Shown: piece by piece, positions 18,942 through 27,120 of the stretch
Numbering within the stretch: position 1 is the first letter of the stretch
How the letters are laid out: the number at the start of each line of letters is the position of its first letter
Source of the DNA: Pseudomonas parafulva
GTDB taxonomy: Bacteria > Pseudomonadota > Gammaproteobacteria > Pseudomonadales > Pseudomonadaceae
Assembly: GCF_000800255.1 (NCBI RefSeq)
Contig: NZ_CP009747.1
Location: 2,170,001 to 2,234,000, forward strand
DNA length: 64,000 nucleotides
Direction of reading: 5' to 3'
Made by a program: the position numbers and the translations under genes
Notes under the pieces: model-generated
Database searches by the model: none
What the model saw: only the letters and a program-made list of their open reading frames with translations
What the model was told of the DNA's origin: nothing

Positions 18942-18966
18942 ATGCGAGTGATTCTAATTAGTTCTC
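18942..18966 (-). promoter_or_regulatory. Probable Fur-box-like element upstream of the ECF sigma gene
   Basis: On the minus strand the region reads TGAGAACTAATTAGAATCA followed by CTCGC, an AT-rich imperfect palindrome with hexamers resembling NATWAT repeats. Position upstream of a FecI-type gene supports Fur control. The match to the 19-bp consensus is only partial. Confidence 0.5.
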
Positions 18967-19113
18967 ATGGGCGCGCCAAGCGCACCGCTGCAATGGGCGG
19001 CTTGATAACCGTGTTTGGAGGGGATTGGTCGTGCATGACGCGCTGTAGTGCACCGGGCATGCACCAAAGGCAGCGCTGAAACAGAATTATTTTCTGATGA
19101 GACGAAATATCAC

Positions 19114-19141
19114 TTGACCTGCAAATGATAACCATTATTAT
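19114..19141 (+). promoter_or_regulatory. prrF promoter with overlapping Fur box
   Basis: -35 TTGACC (19114-19119) and -10 TATTAT (19136-19141) are 16 nt apart. GCAAATGATAACCATTATT at 19121-19139 matches the Fur consensus GATAATGATAATCATTATC at 15 of 19 positions and fills the spacer, so Fe-Fur would block polymerase. This explains low-iron expression of the sRNA that follows. Confidence 0.85.
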
Positions 19142-19147
19142 TGCACT

Positions 19148-19262
19148 CAGCCGGTCGAGAGACTGGCTGGATAACCTGGAGTCCTCAGGTCGGACGCTCA
19201 GATTATCTCCTCATCAGGCTAATCACGGTTTTTGACCCGGCTTTTTGCCGGGTCTTTTTTTT
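19148..19262 (+). ncRNA. prrF: PrrF-type iron-responsive small RNA
   Basis: A Fur-controlled promoter is followed, with no open frame, by about 115 nt ending in an intrinsic terminator. The core at 19201-19228 (GATTATCTCCTCATCAGGCT, then AATCACGG) is the conserved antisense region I recognise from Pseudomonas PrrF1/PrrF2 sRNAs. This core pairs with mRNAs of iron-containing enzymes such as superoxide dismutase, aconitase and succinate dehydrogenase to spare iron. The start is placed 7 nt after the -10 box and is approximate. P. putida-group genomes usually carry two separate prrF copies; only one is seen here. Confidence 0.88.
19234..19262 (+). terminator. Intrinsic terminator of prrF
   Basis: GACCCGGC (19234-19241), TTTTT loop, GCCGGGTC (19247-19254), then eight T residues. 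A textbook rho-independent terminator that also supplies the Hfq-binding U-tail. Confidence 0.93.
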
Positions 19263-19370
19263 GGCTCTTCAGGCTAATGAAGAAGGGTTACCGCTTTGAA
19301 TGGCCGCGATGATATCAAAGGCATAGCAATCGGTGAATGCGTGGCGCAGCAATTTGCGCAAACAGCACTT

Positions 19371-19389
19371 GAGAATCAATATCGTTAAG
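19371..19389 (+). promoter_or_regulatory. Second Fur-like site, upstream of the sigma4-FecR_N gene
   Basis: GAGAATCAATATCGTTAAG matches the Fur consensus at about 12 of 19 positions. It lies 67 nt before the start of the next gene, so iron may control that gene as well. Confidence 0.45.
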
Positions 19390-19455
19390 ATTAAGCTGAG
19401 CCGCGCATCAGGGAAGATGCCCCCCTTCGTTCCCTCCCCGCGCAAGGAGCCGTCC

Positions 19456-19971
19456 ATGAGCCGCCTGTTGTTGCCCTTCGAGCACGATCCGCATGTCCCC
19501 CAGTGCGCGACCGAAAATGCGCTGCTACAGCACCTCGCACGCTTGCCACGCCGAGTGCAGCAGATTTTCCTGCTCAGCCGACTCGATCAGCTCGGTATCG
19601 CCGACATCGCCCAGCGCCTGGACCTACCCCTGGCGGCGGTCGAACGTCACCTGCTCCAGGCCCTGGACAGTGCTCGCCCGCGAGGCGATCAATTGGCGGG
19701 TGTCGCCGGACGCTGGTATGTGCGCTTGCAGAGTCCACAGGTCACGACGTGCGAGCGCATCGACTTCCGCCGCTGGCTGGACGCCTCGCCACAGCACCTG
19801 CACGCGTTCCGTCAGACCGAACTGCGCTGGCGTGCACTGTTGGCCCCAGCCAGACACCTAGGCGCAGACGGCTGGTACCGCCACGGGCGTGCCGCGTTCT
19901 CCCTAGGCGGCTGCTCTGTCGCGCTGGTACTGGGTGTTGCTGCCGCACTGGCGCTCGGACTCCTGGCCTGA
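19456..19971 (+). CDS. Chimeric sigma region 4 / FecR N-domain membrane protein
   Basis: 171 residues, ATG 19456 with AAGGAG 7 nt upstream. Residues ~20-75 look like ECF sigma region 4 only (LPRRVQQIFLLSRLDQLGIA, IAQRLDLPLAAVERHLLQAL). Residues ~80-130 match the cytoplasmic N-domain of FecR anti-sigmas (GRWYVRLQSPQ, then FRRWLDASPQHLHAFRQTEL). The C-terminus is one membrane helix (VALVLGVAAALALGLLA) with nothing periplasmic after it. Sigma region 2 and the FecR sensory domain are both missing, so it cannot act as an ordinary sigma or receptor-coupled regulator. It may be a membrane-tethered DNA-binding or sigma-sequestering protein. Its place after prrF suggests iron control. Confidence 0.75.
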   Translation: MSRLLLPFEHDPHVPQCATENALLQHLARLPRRVQQIFLLSRLDQLGIADIAQRLDLPLAAVERHLLQALDSARPRGDQLAGVAGRWYVRLQSPQVTTCERIDFRRWLDASPQHLHAFRQTELRWRALLAPARHLGADGWYRHGRAAFSLGGCSVALVLGVAAALALGLLA

Positions 19972-20050
19972 GATCGAACCTGCCCCGCGCCTGCCCCGAA
20001 CCGCTCGTGGGTGTACAGTAGCGTCACAACAACGCCATAGGAGCCTGGCA

Positions 20051-21199
20051 ATGACCGTGACGCTGTCCCCCCTGCAGATCGACTGCGACTTCGATTCCGG
20101 CAACATCCATGTCCTGGATGCCAACGACCCGCATCAGGTGCACCTGGCTATTCGCCCCGACACCCACAGCGGCCATTATCAATGGTTCCACTTCAAGGCC
20201 AGCGGGCTGACGCCAGGGCAGCGCCACAGTTTCAGCCTCGACAATGCCCATGGCTCGTCCTATCCCAATGCCTGGGAGGGTTATCACGCGGTGGGCTCCT
20301 ACGACCAACAGCACTGGTTTCGCATCCCCAGCACCTTCGACGGCACAGCCCTGACCTTCAGCTTGGACGCCGAACAGCCCATCGCCTGGTTCGCCTACTT
20401 CGAGCCCTACCCTCGCGCTCGCCACAACCAGTTGATCGAACGCGTCCTCAAGATCGACGGCGTCGAGTTGCTGGCCAGCGGGCGCAGCGTGCAAGGTCGC
20501 GATATTCCCTTGCTGCGCGCCAGCTCGGGGACGGGTACCCGGCGCAAGCTGTGGCTGATCGCCCAGCAGCATCCGGGCGAGCATATGGCCGAATGGTTCA
20601 TGGAAGGCGTGATCGAACGCCTGGAATCCAAGGATCCCAGCCTTCAGCGCCTGCTCGCTGCCGCCGACCTGTACCTGATCCCCAACATGAACCCGGATGG
20701 CGCGTTCCACGGCCATCTGCGCACCAACTTCAAAGGCAAGGACCTCAACCGTGCGTGGCAGGACGCCAGCGTCGAACTCAGCCCGGAAGTGTTCTTCGCC
20801 CAGAGCCAGATGAAGCTGCACGGCGTCGACGCCTTCATCGACGTGCACGGCGACGAGGAGATCCCTCACGTGTTCACCGCCGCTTGCGAAGGCAACCCCG
20901 GTTATACGCCGCGCATCGCCGCACTCGAGGATCAGTTCCGCACCACGCTGTGTAGCCTGACACTCGACTTCCAGACCACTCACGGCTACACCCGCGACCA
21001 ACCTGGCCAGGCCAACATGACCCTGGCCTGCAATGCGGTGGGCCAGGCCCACGATTGCCTGGCGCTGACCTTGGAGATGCCGTTCAAGGATCACGATGAC
21101 AACCCTGACCCACGCACCGGCTGGTCGGGCGCCCGCTCGGCGGCCCTGGCCGGTGCCGTGTTGCAGACGCTGGAGCAGATGATCGCGGTTCTGCGTTGA
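20051..21199 (+). CDS. M14-family cytosolic-type zinc carboxypeptidase
   Basis: 382 residues, start chosen at ATG 20051 with TAGGAG upstream. An N-terminal beta-sandwich domain of ~125 residues (IDCDFDSGNIHVLDA, YQWFHFKASGL) precedes the catalytic domain, as in cytosolic carboxypeptidases of the AGTPBP1/CCP group. Zinc ligands are HPGE (H and E) and the H of DVHGDEE. Arg/Asn substrate residues are in LRTNFKGKDLNRAW, and the catalytic Glu is in LTLEMPFKD. There is no signal peptide, so it acts in the cytosol. Eukaryotic relatives trim glutamates from tubulin; the bacterial substrate is unknown. Confidence 0.9.
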   Translation: MTVTLSPLQIDCDFDSGNIHVLDANDPHQVHLAIRPDTHSGHYQWFHFKASGLTPGQRHSFSLDNAHGSSYPNAWEGYHAVGSYDQQHWFRIPSTFDGTALTFSLDAEQPIAWFAYFEPYPRARHNQLIERVLKIDGVELLASGRSVQGRDIPLLRASSGTGTRRKLWLIAQQHPGEHMAEWFMEGVIERLESKDPSLQRLLAAADLYLIPNMNPDGAFHGHLRTNFKGKDLNRAWQDASVELSPEVFFAQSQMKLHGVDAFIDVHGDEEIPHVFTAACEGNPGYTPRIAALEDQFRTTLCSLTLDFQTTHGYTRDQPGQANMTLACNAVGQAHDCLALTLEMPFKDHDDNPDPRTGWSGARSAALAGAVLQTLEQMIAVLR

Positions 21200-21532
21200 G
21201 CCAGTCTCTTCGCTGGACATCAAGAATCGAGCTGTCCCGGTAGAACGTGGTGGGCGGAGTCGGCAGTAGGCGTTGTGATCGAACAACGGGCTGGCCGTCT
21301 TCGCGCCCGCGTTATTAGTTGAACGCACACCGCCACAGACGCGACGTGATCTCGACACAGCGTCACGGGAAAGCTATACAAATTTCGCCGTGAAGCAGAA
21401 CCTACCCTAATTCTTACTCTCAAATGGCCATGTTCCCGGCGAAAACCGTCACTTTCTGATACCTTGCATAGCACACACCTTGTTGCGCAGACGCCTATGG
21501 CCGCCCTGTGTGGCCATGACGGGAGAGTTTCC
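21200..21532 (+). promoter_or_regulatory. Intergenic region upstream of the bacteriophytochrome operon
   Basis: 333 nt without a supported gene. It holds a candidate extended -10 TATACAAAT near 21375 and should contain the bphP promoter. I see no clear operator, repeat or heme oxygenase gene in it. The ribosome-binding site GGGAGAG at 21521-21527 decides the TTG start of the next gene. Confidence 0.4.
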
Positions 21533-23776
21533 TTGACCACCGCTGAAAATGCCTTCGATCAAGCCGTTGAACGTTGCGCCCAGGAACCCATCCAGATCCC
21601 TGGCAGCATCCGTTCCCACGGCTTCATGCTGGTGCTCGACGAGCAGGATCTGCGCATTCTCCAGATCAGCGAAAATGCCAGCCAATGGCTCGGCAGTACC
21701 GCCACCGACTTGATTGGCAAGACCCTGCCTACGCTGATGGAGGCCGGTTTCGATGCCCGTCGCCAACTCGAACGCCTACCCGTCGACGAGATCTTTCCCT
21801 TCCACATCGGCGACGTGAAACTGCATGATGGCGCCCCCTGGACCGATTGTCTGCGCCTGTTGGTGCATCGCCATGATCAGGTGCTGATCGCTGAATTCGA
21901 GCCCTGCATGCCGTCCGCCGGTCAAGGCGATCAAGACGACTACTACCCCTTGGTGCGCGCGTTCGTCAGCAGTCTTCAGCAGGCCAGCAGTATCGAGGAA
22001 CTGCTGCAGCAGTCGGTGCAGCAGGTCAAGCGCATCACCGGCTTCGGACGGGTCAAAGCCTACCGATTCGATGCCGAGGGCAATGGCCAGGTGCTCGCCG
22101 AAGTGGCAGACGCTGGCTACCCGCGCTATCAAGGCCTTTGTTTCCCAGCCTCGGACATTCCACGCCAGGCTCGCGAGCTGTACCGCATCAACCGCATTCG
22201 CCTGATCGAAGATGCCAACTACACGCCCTCGCCCCTGCTGCCGACGCTCAACCCGCGCACAGGCAAACCCCTGGACATGAGTTTCGCCGCGCTGCGCAGC
22301 GTCTCCCCCGTTCATCTTCAATACATGCGAAACATGGGGACGCTGGCCTCGATGTCGCTGTCGATCGTGGTCGAAGGTCAGCTCTGGGGCCTGATCTCCT
22401 GCCATCATGAGCAGCCGCGCGCGGTGGACTTCCGCACCCGCGCGGCCTGCGAGTTGCTGAGCAGCGTGCTCTCGCTGCAACTCGAAGCGCACGAGGCGCA
22501 CAGCGCCACGCGCACCCTGCTCGACCTGCGCCAGCGTATCGTCCACATGCTCTCGGCCATGGCCGACTATGACAGCGTCAGCGACGGCCTGCTGAGCCTG
22601 CCCGAGGTATTCCTGGACTTCGCCGACGCCACGGGCGCGGCCATCATCAGTGCCGAACGGTGCGAGCTGATCGGCAGCACGCCCAGCGAGGCGGTGATCA
22701 ACGAGCTGGTGCAATGGTTGTCGCGCCGTGGCGACGATGCCGTTTTCAGTAGCGACAACCTGGGTCGCGATATCGCCGAGGTGCCAGAACTGACGAAGTA
22801 CGCCGGCGGCCTGCTCGCCGTCGCGATTTCGCAGATTCACTCGCATTACCTGCTGTGGTTCCGTCCAGAGCAGGTGCGCACCGTCGATTGGGCCGGCCGA
22901 CCACTCAAGGAAATCAGCGTTCAAGGTAGTCTCAGCCCGCGCCACAGCTTCGACGCCTGGCATGAAGTGGTACGCGGCTTCAGCGCCCCATGGGATGCTT
23001 TGGTGATCGACGGCGCGGGCGAACTGCGCACCGCAGTGCTGGGCATCGTGCTGCGCAAGGCCGAGGAAATGGCGCAACTGAGCGGGGAGCTGCAGCGCTC
23101 GAACAAGGAGCTCGAAGCCTTCTCCTACAGTGTCTCGCATGACCTACGTGCACCGCTGCGGCACATTGCCGGCTACTCCGAGCTGCTCGGCGAAGTCGAG
23201 GGCCAAGGCCTGTCCGAACGCGGCCAGCGCTTCCTCAAGCACATTGGCGAGGCCGCGCACTTCGCCGGCTCGCTGGTGGACAACCTGCTCAATTTCTCGC
23301 AAATGGGGCGCTCGGCATTGCGCTTGTCGGATGTCGATCTCAATGCCCTGGTGGAGAACATTCTCCAGGAGTCGGCCCCGGACTACGCCGACCGCGAGAT
23401 CGAATGGCACGTCGAGCGCTTGCCCAAAGTGATCGCCGACCCGGCGTTCATCAATCTGGTCCTGCAGAATCTGATCGGTAACGCAATCAAATACACACGC
23501 GGACGGCAGCCGGCGCGGATCGAGATCGGCGCGCTCCAGCACCCCGAAACGGTCGAGGTGTTCGTACGCGACAACGGCGTGGGTTTCGACATGACCTACG
23601 CCAGCAAACTGTTCGGAGTGTTCCAGCGCCTGCACCGCATGGAGGACTTCGAAGGGACCGGCATCGGGCTGGCCAGCGTGCGCCGCATCATCGAGCGGCA
23701 CGACGGTCGAGTCTGGGCCGAGGGGGAAGTCGACAAGGGCGCCACCTTCCATTTCGCCCTGCCCGTCATCCGTTAA
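21533..23776 (+). CDS. bphP: Bacteriophytochrome histidine kinase
   Basis: 747 residues from TTG 21533, chosen over ATG 21497 because GGGAGAG lies 5 nt before it and C15 then falls at the usual biliverdin-attachment position (VERCAQEPIQIPGSIRSHG). Order: PAS (~20-120), GAF (~140-300) with the DIPRQAREL motif, PHY (~320-490), HisKA with phospho-acceptor H536 (SVSHDLRAPLRHIAGYSELL), and HATPase with NLIGNAIKYTRG and GTGIGLASVRRI. It is a red/far-red photoreceptor that binds biliverdin and phosphorylates a response regulator, probably the one 23 nt downstream. No heme oxygenase (bphO) is adjacent; chromophore must come from elsewhere. Confidence 0.94.
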   Translation: MTTAENAFDQAVERCAQEPIQIPGSIRSHGFMLVLDEQDLRILQISENASQWLGSTATDLIGKTLPTLMEAGFDARRQLERLPVDEIFPFHIGDVKLHDGAPWTDCLRLLVHRHDQVLIAEFEPCMPSAGQGDQDDYYPLVRAFVSSLQQASSIEELLQQSVQQVKRITGFGRVKAYRFDAEGNGQVLAEVADAGYPRYQGLCFPASDIPRQARELYRINRIRLIEDANYTPSPLLPTLNPRTGKPLDMSFAALRSVSPVHLQYMRNMGTLASMSLSIVVEGQLWGLISCHHEQPRAVDFRTRAACELLSSVLSLQLEAHEAHSATRTLLDLRQRIVHMLSAMADYDSVSDGLLSLPEVFLDFADATGAAIISAERCELIGSTPSEAVINELVQWLSRRGDDAVFSSDNLGRDIAEVPELTKYAGGLLAVAISQIHSHYLLWFRPEQVRTVDWAGRPLKEISVQGSLSPRHSFDAWHEVVRGFSAPWDALVIDGAGELRTAVLGIVLRKAEEMAQLSGELQRSNKELEAFSYSVSHDLRAPLRHIAGYSELLGEVEGQGLSERGQRFLKHIGEAAHFAGSLVDNLLNFSQMGRSALRLSDVDLNALVENILQESAPDYADREIEWHVERLPKVIADPAFINLVLQNLIGNAIKYTRGRQPARIEIGALQHPETVEVFVRDNGVGFDMTYASKLFGVFQRLHRMEDFEGTGIGLASVRRIIERHDGRVWAEGEVDKGATFHFALPVIR

Positions 23777-23799
23777 CACCTGAGGTAACCTGACACATC

Positions 23800-24261
23800 A
23801 TGCTCAAACCGATCTTGCTGGTCGAAGACAACCCCCGTGACCTGGAGCTGACCCTCCTGGCCCTGGAACGCAGCCAGTTGGCCAACGAAGTCATCGTGCT
23901 GCGCGATGGCGCAGACGCCCTCGATTATCTGCTACGCCGCAACGCCTATGCCGACCGCGACGACGGCAACCCTGCCGTCATGCTTTTGGACCTGAAATTG
24001 CCGAAGGTCGACGGACTTGAAGTGCTCAAGGAAGTGCGCGATACGCCAGAACTGCGCAGCATCCCCACGGTGATGCTGACCTCCTCGCGCGAGGAGCCCG
24101 ATCTGCTGCGTGCTTATGAACTCGGCGTCAACGCCTATGTGGTCAAGCCGGTGGAATTCAAGGAGTTCGTCGCCGCCATCTCCGACCTGGGGATTTTCTG
24201 GGCCGTACTCAACGAACCCCCACCCGGCTCGCTGCGTCTGAATCGCCGCAGCAGCAACTGA
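23800..24261 (+). CDS. Single-domain response regulator (Rcp1-like)
   Basis: 153 residues comprising a receiver domain only. Acidic pocket ED at 9-10, phospho-acceptor D64 (MLLDLKLPKVDG), switch T94 and K116 (YVVKPVEF) are all present, with a short polar tail. It resembles the Rcp1-type partners of phytochromes, which carry phosphate without a DNA-binding output. It sits between the bacteriophytochrome and a hybrid kinase, so it probably takes phosphate from BphP. Confidence 0.93.
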   Translation: MLKPILLVEDNPRDLELTLLALERSQLANEVIVLRDGADALDYLLRRNAYADRDDGNPAVMLLDLKLPKVDGLEVLKEVRDTPELRSIPTVMLTSSREEPDLLRAYELGVNAYVVKPVEFKEFVAAISDLGIFWAVLNEPPPGSLRLNRRSSN

Positions 24262-24272
24262 AGGCGTCCTTG

Positions 24273-26657
24273 ATGCAGCCCACCGCATTGAACCTGCTGA
24301 TGGTCGAAGACAGCTCCATGGATGCCGAGCTGAGCTTGATGCGCTTGGAGCGCAGCGGTTTTCATGTCAAGGCGCAGGTGGTATTCGATCACGCTGGGGT
24401 CGAAAAAGCCCTGCGCGAGGGCAACTTTGACCTGATCCTCTGCGATTGCGTGTTGCCCGGGTCTTCCGGCACCGACGTACTGGCCATCGCCCAGCACCTG
24501 GCGCCGGACGTGCCTTTCATCTTCCTGTCCGGCATCTATGGCGAAGAACACGCGGTGGAGATGATCCGCCTTGGCGCCACCGACTACGTGCTCAAGAAGA
24601 ACCTGCCGTTGCTGCCCAAGGCTGTGCGACGGGCGCTGGCCGAAGTCCAGGAGCGTCAGCGCAGACGCCGTGCCGAGGAAGCGCTGGCCGATGTCGAGGC
24701 CCGCGCGCGCATCGCCATCGACGCCGCCGGCATGGGCACCTGGGACTACCGCCCCGCTGACGACCTGCTGCTGTGGGACGACCGCTGCAAGGCTTTGTTC
24801 GGCTTGCCCATCGACACCGAGATGAGCCTGGAGACCTTCTACGCCGGCATCCACCCCGAGGACGTGGCCTTCGTAAAGCAGGCCGTCATGCAATCGATGC
24901 AGCCTGACAGCGATGGTCACTACCGCGCCGAGTTTCGCAGCATTGCCCCCGGCAGGCCCGAGCCTCATTGGCTGCTGTCCACCGGGCAGACGCAATTCGT
25001 CGACGGTCGCTGCGTGCGCTTCTCCGGCGTGCTACAGGACATCCACACACAGCGCCAGGCCACCCAAGCGCTCAAGCAACTCAACGAAATGCTCGGCGAG
25101 CGCGTGGAGCGACGCACCCGCGAACGCGACCGCGCCTGGGAACTGTCGCAGGACTTGCTCGCGGTACTCAATAAAGACCTCACACCGGTGGCGCTGAACC
25201 CGGCCTGGGAGGCCGTGCTGGGCATCAGCCGCGAACGCCTGAGTCAGACCTCGCTGCTGCACCTGCTGCCCGAGCACGAACAAGAGGCTTTCCTGGAAGA
25301 ACTCGCCGCCCTCGCCCACGGCCGCACCAGCGCCCGTTTCGTCGGCCGGATCCAGCACGCGGGCGGCCAGCAACGCTGGCTGTCCTGGGTCGTGGTACCC
25401 GAAGATACCCTGCTCTATGTGGTGGCCCGCGATATCACCAGCGAGCGCGAGTCTGCCCTCGGCCTGGCCGAAGCCAACAGTCGCCTGCGCGACCAGATTC
25501 TCGAACGCGAGCGTATCGAGGCGGCGCTGCAGCAGATGCAACGCCTGGAGGCCGTCGGCCAACTGACCGCTGGCGTGGCGCACGACTTCAACAACTTGCT
25601 GACGGTGATCCTCACAGGCGCCAGTTTCGTCGAGCGCGACCTGAACAAAGGCGACTTGGAGAAGGCGCGCAGCCGCCTGAAACACGTGCGCGAAGCCGGT
25701 GAGCGGGGTGCCAAGCTCACCTCGCAGTTGCTGTCCTTCTCCCGCCGCCAACGTCTCGAGCCCGTGCCGCTGAACATGAACCGCACGCTGGGCGGCCTCG
25801 AGGAATTGCTGCGCCGTACCTTGGGCGGCAACATCTCGGTGCGGCTGGATCTGGACGACAGCCTGTGGCAGGCGATGACCGACCCGACCCAGACCGAGAT
25901 GATCATCCTGAACCTGGCAATCAACGCCCGCGATGCCATGCCGGCCGGTGGTCAGCTGACCCTGACGACGCGCAACACGCGGGTCGAGAGCCGCGCGCAG
26001 CGTCCCGAAGATCCCGAGCCAGGCGATTACGTGATGCTGTCGATCCGCGATACGGGTTGCGGCATGAGCGAGGACGTGGTGGCACGGGTATTCGAACCCT
26101 TCTTCACCACCAAGGACATCGGCAAGGGCTCCGGACTGGGCCTGGCCCAGGTGTTCGGCTTCGCCAAGCAGTCCGGGGGTGGCGTGCGCATCGAGACCAC
26201 GCCCGAGGTCGGCACGCGGGTCAGTGTGTATCTGCCAGCGGTCAAGCAGATCGAGACGAGCGAGCCACAAACCACTGGTACACCCCAGACCAGTTCGTTC
26301 AACGGTCATGACCGCGTGGTCCTGCTGGTGGACGACGATCATCTGGTGCGCGACATGCTCGGCGATGTGCTGCGTCTGTACGGCTACCAAGTGCGTCAGG
26401 CGCACAGTGGCGAGCAGGCCCTGGCACTGCTCGATGAACAGATCGACCTGCTGCTGACCGACTTTGCCATGCCCGAATTCAATGGCGCGCAGTTGGCCGC
26501 GGCCGCGCGTGAGCGCTACCCACAGTTACCCGTGGTTTTTCTCACCGGCTACGCTGAACTGGAGGGTCTCGAACTGCCCGGCAGCCTGGTGATGCAAAAG
26601 CCTGTGCAAGCCGAGGAACTGACACGCGCCTTGAACGAATTGCTGGCAAACGGCTGA
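24273..26657 (+). CDS. Hybrid sensor kinase: REC-PAS-PAS-HisKA-HATPase-REC
   Basis: 794 residues from ATG 24273 (a TTG lies directly before it). Order: N-terminal receiver (D58 in LILCDCVLPG), coiled linker, PAS (~150-265), coiled segment, PAS (~290-390), HisKA with H437 (TAGVAHDFNNLL), HATPase (NLAINARDAMPAGG, GSGLGLAQVFGF), C-terminal receiver (D730 in LLLTDFAMPE). It has no membrane segment, so it is a cytosolic phosphorelay node. The gene is 11 nt after the response regulator, in an apparent bphP operon. The N-terminal receiver could be phosphorylated by BphP, making this a second-tier kinase. Confidence 0.92.
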   Translation: MQPTALNLLMVEDSSMDAELSLMRLERSGFHVKAQVVFDHAGVEKALREGNFDLILCDCVLPGSSGTDVLAIAQHLAPDVPFIFLSGIYGEEHAVEMIRLGATDYVLKKNLPLLPKAVRRALAEVQERQRRRRAEEALADVEARARIAIDAAGMGTWDYRPADDLLLWDDRCKALFGLPIDTEMSLETFYAGIHPEDVAFVKQAVMQSMQPDSDGHYRAEFRSIAPGRPEPHWLLSTGQTQFVDGRCVRFSGVLQDIHTQRQATQALKQLNEMLGERVERRTRERDRAWELSQDLLAVLNKDLTPVALNPAWEAVLGISRERLSQTSLLHLLPEHEQEAFLEELAALAHGRTSARFVGRIQHAGGQQRWLSWVVVPEDTLLYVVARDITSERESALGLAEANSRLRDQILERERIEAALQQMQRLEAVGQLTAGVAHDFNNLLTVILTGASFVERDLNKGDLEKARSRLKHVREAGERGAKLTSQLLSFSRRQRLEPVPLNMNRTLGGLEELLRRTLGGNISVRLDLDDSLWQAMTDPTQTEMIILNLAINARDAMPAGGQLTLTTRNTRVESRAQRPEDPEPGDYVMLSIRDTGCGMSEDVVARVFEPFFTTKDIGKGSGLGLAQVFGFAKQSGGGVRIETTPEVGTRVSVYLPAVKQIETSEPQTTGTPQTSSFNGHDRVVLLVDDDHLVRDMLGDVLRLYGYQVRQAHSGEQALALLDEQIDLLLTDFAMPEFNGAQLAAAARERYPQLPVVFLTGYAELEGLELPGSLVMQKPVQAEELTRALNELLANG

Positions 26658-26667
26658 AGCATGAGAC

Positions 26668-26695
26668 GGCGCGCTTCGGCGCGTCAGGCTTTTCG
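26668..26695 (+). terminator. Terminator of the bacteriophytochrome operon
   Basis: GGCGCGC and GCGCGTC pair (one G-T) around a TTCG tetraloop at 26668-26685, followed by AGGCTTTTCG. It starts 11 nt after the stop codon. Confidence 0.65.
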
Positions 26696-26700
26696 AGCGG

Positions 26701-26734
26701 AAACGAAAAATCCCCAGACCGAAGCTTCGGCTGG
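26701..26734 (-). terminator. Terminator of tRNA-Gln
   Basis: On the minus strand CCAG-CCGA-AGCT-TCGG-(T)-CTGG folds into a stem (26714-26734) followed by GGATTTTTCG. It lies directly downstream of the tRNA. Confidence 0.75.
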
Positions 26735-26757
26735 AGAACTTTAAATCTGGAAGGAAA

Positions 26758-26832
26758 TGGCAGGGGCGGCTGGATTCGAACCAACGCATGGCAGGATCAA
26801 AACCTGCTGCCTTACCGCTTGGCGACGCCCCT
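26758..26832 (-). tRNA. tRNA-Gln (anticodon UUG)
   Basis: 75 nt with encoded CCA. Acceptor AGGGGCG pairs with CGCCCCT. The D arm has GCCAAGCGGTAAGGC. The anticodon stem GCAGG/CCTGC encloses the loop TTTTGAT, giving UUG at 26798-26800. The T arm contains GGTTCGAATCC. The D-arm sequence is typical of bacterial glutamine tRNA. It reads CAA, and CAG by wobble. Confidence 0.93.
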
Positions 26833-27120
26833 GTAGAGAATTCACTGACAGCTGCGAGTGCTGCTGTGCTGGAATGGGCCGAACTTTACCAACAAAATTT
26901 GTCTCTGGGAAGCCCCAGCGTAAAAAAAATTGTCGGAAAACAGCAAGTTACTGGTCAGACAAGCGCACGACGTGCATTTTGTCGACCCTCCCAGCGTCTG
27001 CGCCTGACTCAGCAATCGTTTACACAACCATCCGTCGCTTTTTTACCGCTTCGCTTCAACACAATGGTCGCCGCTGATTCCAAGCAATTAACCCCACTTG
27101 CGCACCACAAGGACAGCGCC

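Noticed and set aside
19263..19455. Second PrrF copy in tandem, as in P. aeruginosa
   Set aside because: The conserved core and terminator occur once; the following 190 nt have only a weak Fur-like site and lead into the chimera gene.
26758..26832. tRNA-Gln as integration site of a genomic island
   Set aside because: Both flanks are ordinary core-type genes and no integrase or direct repeat of the tRNA 3' end is visible.
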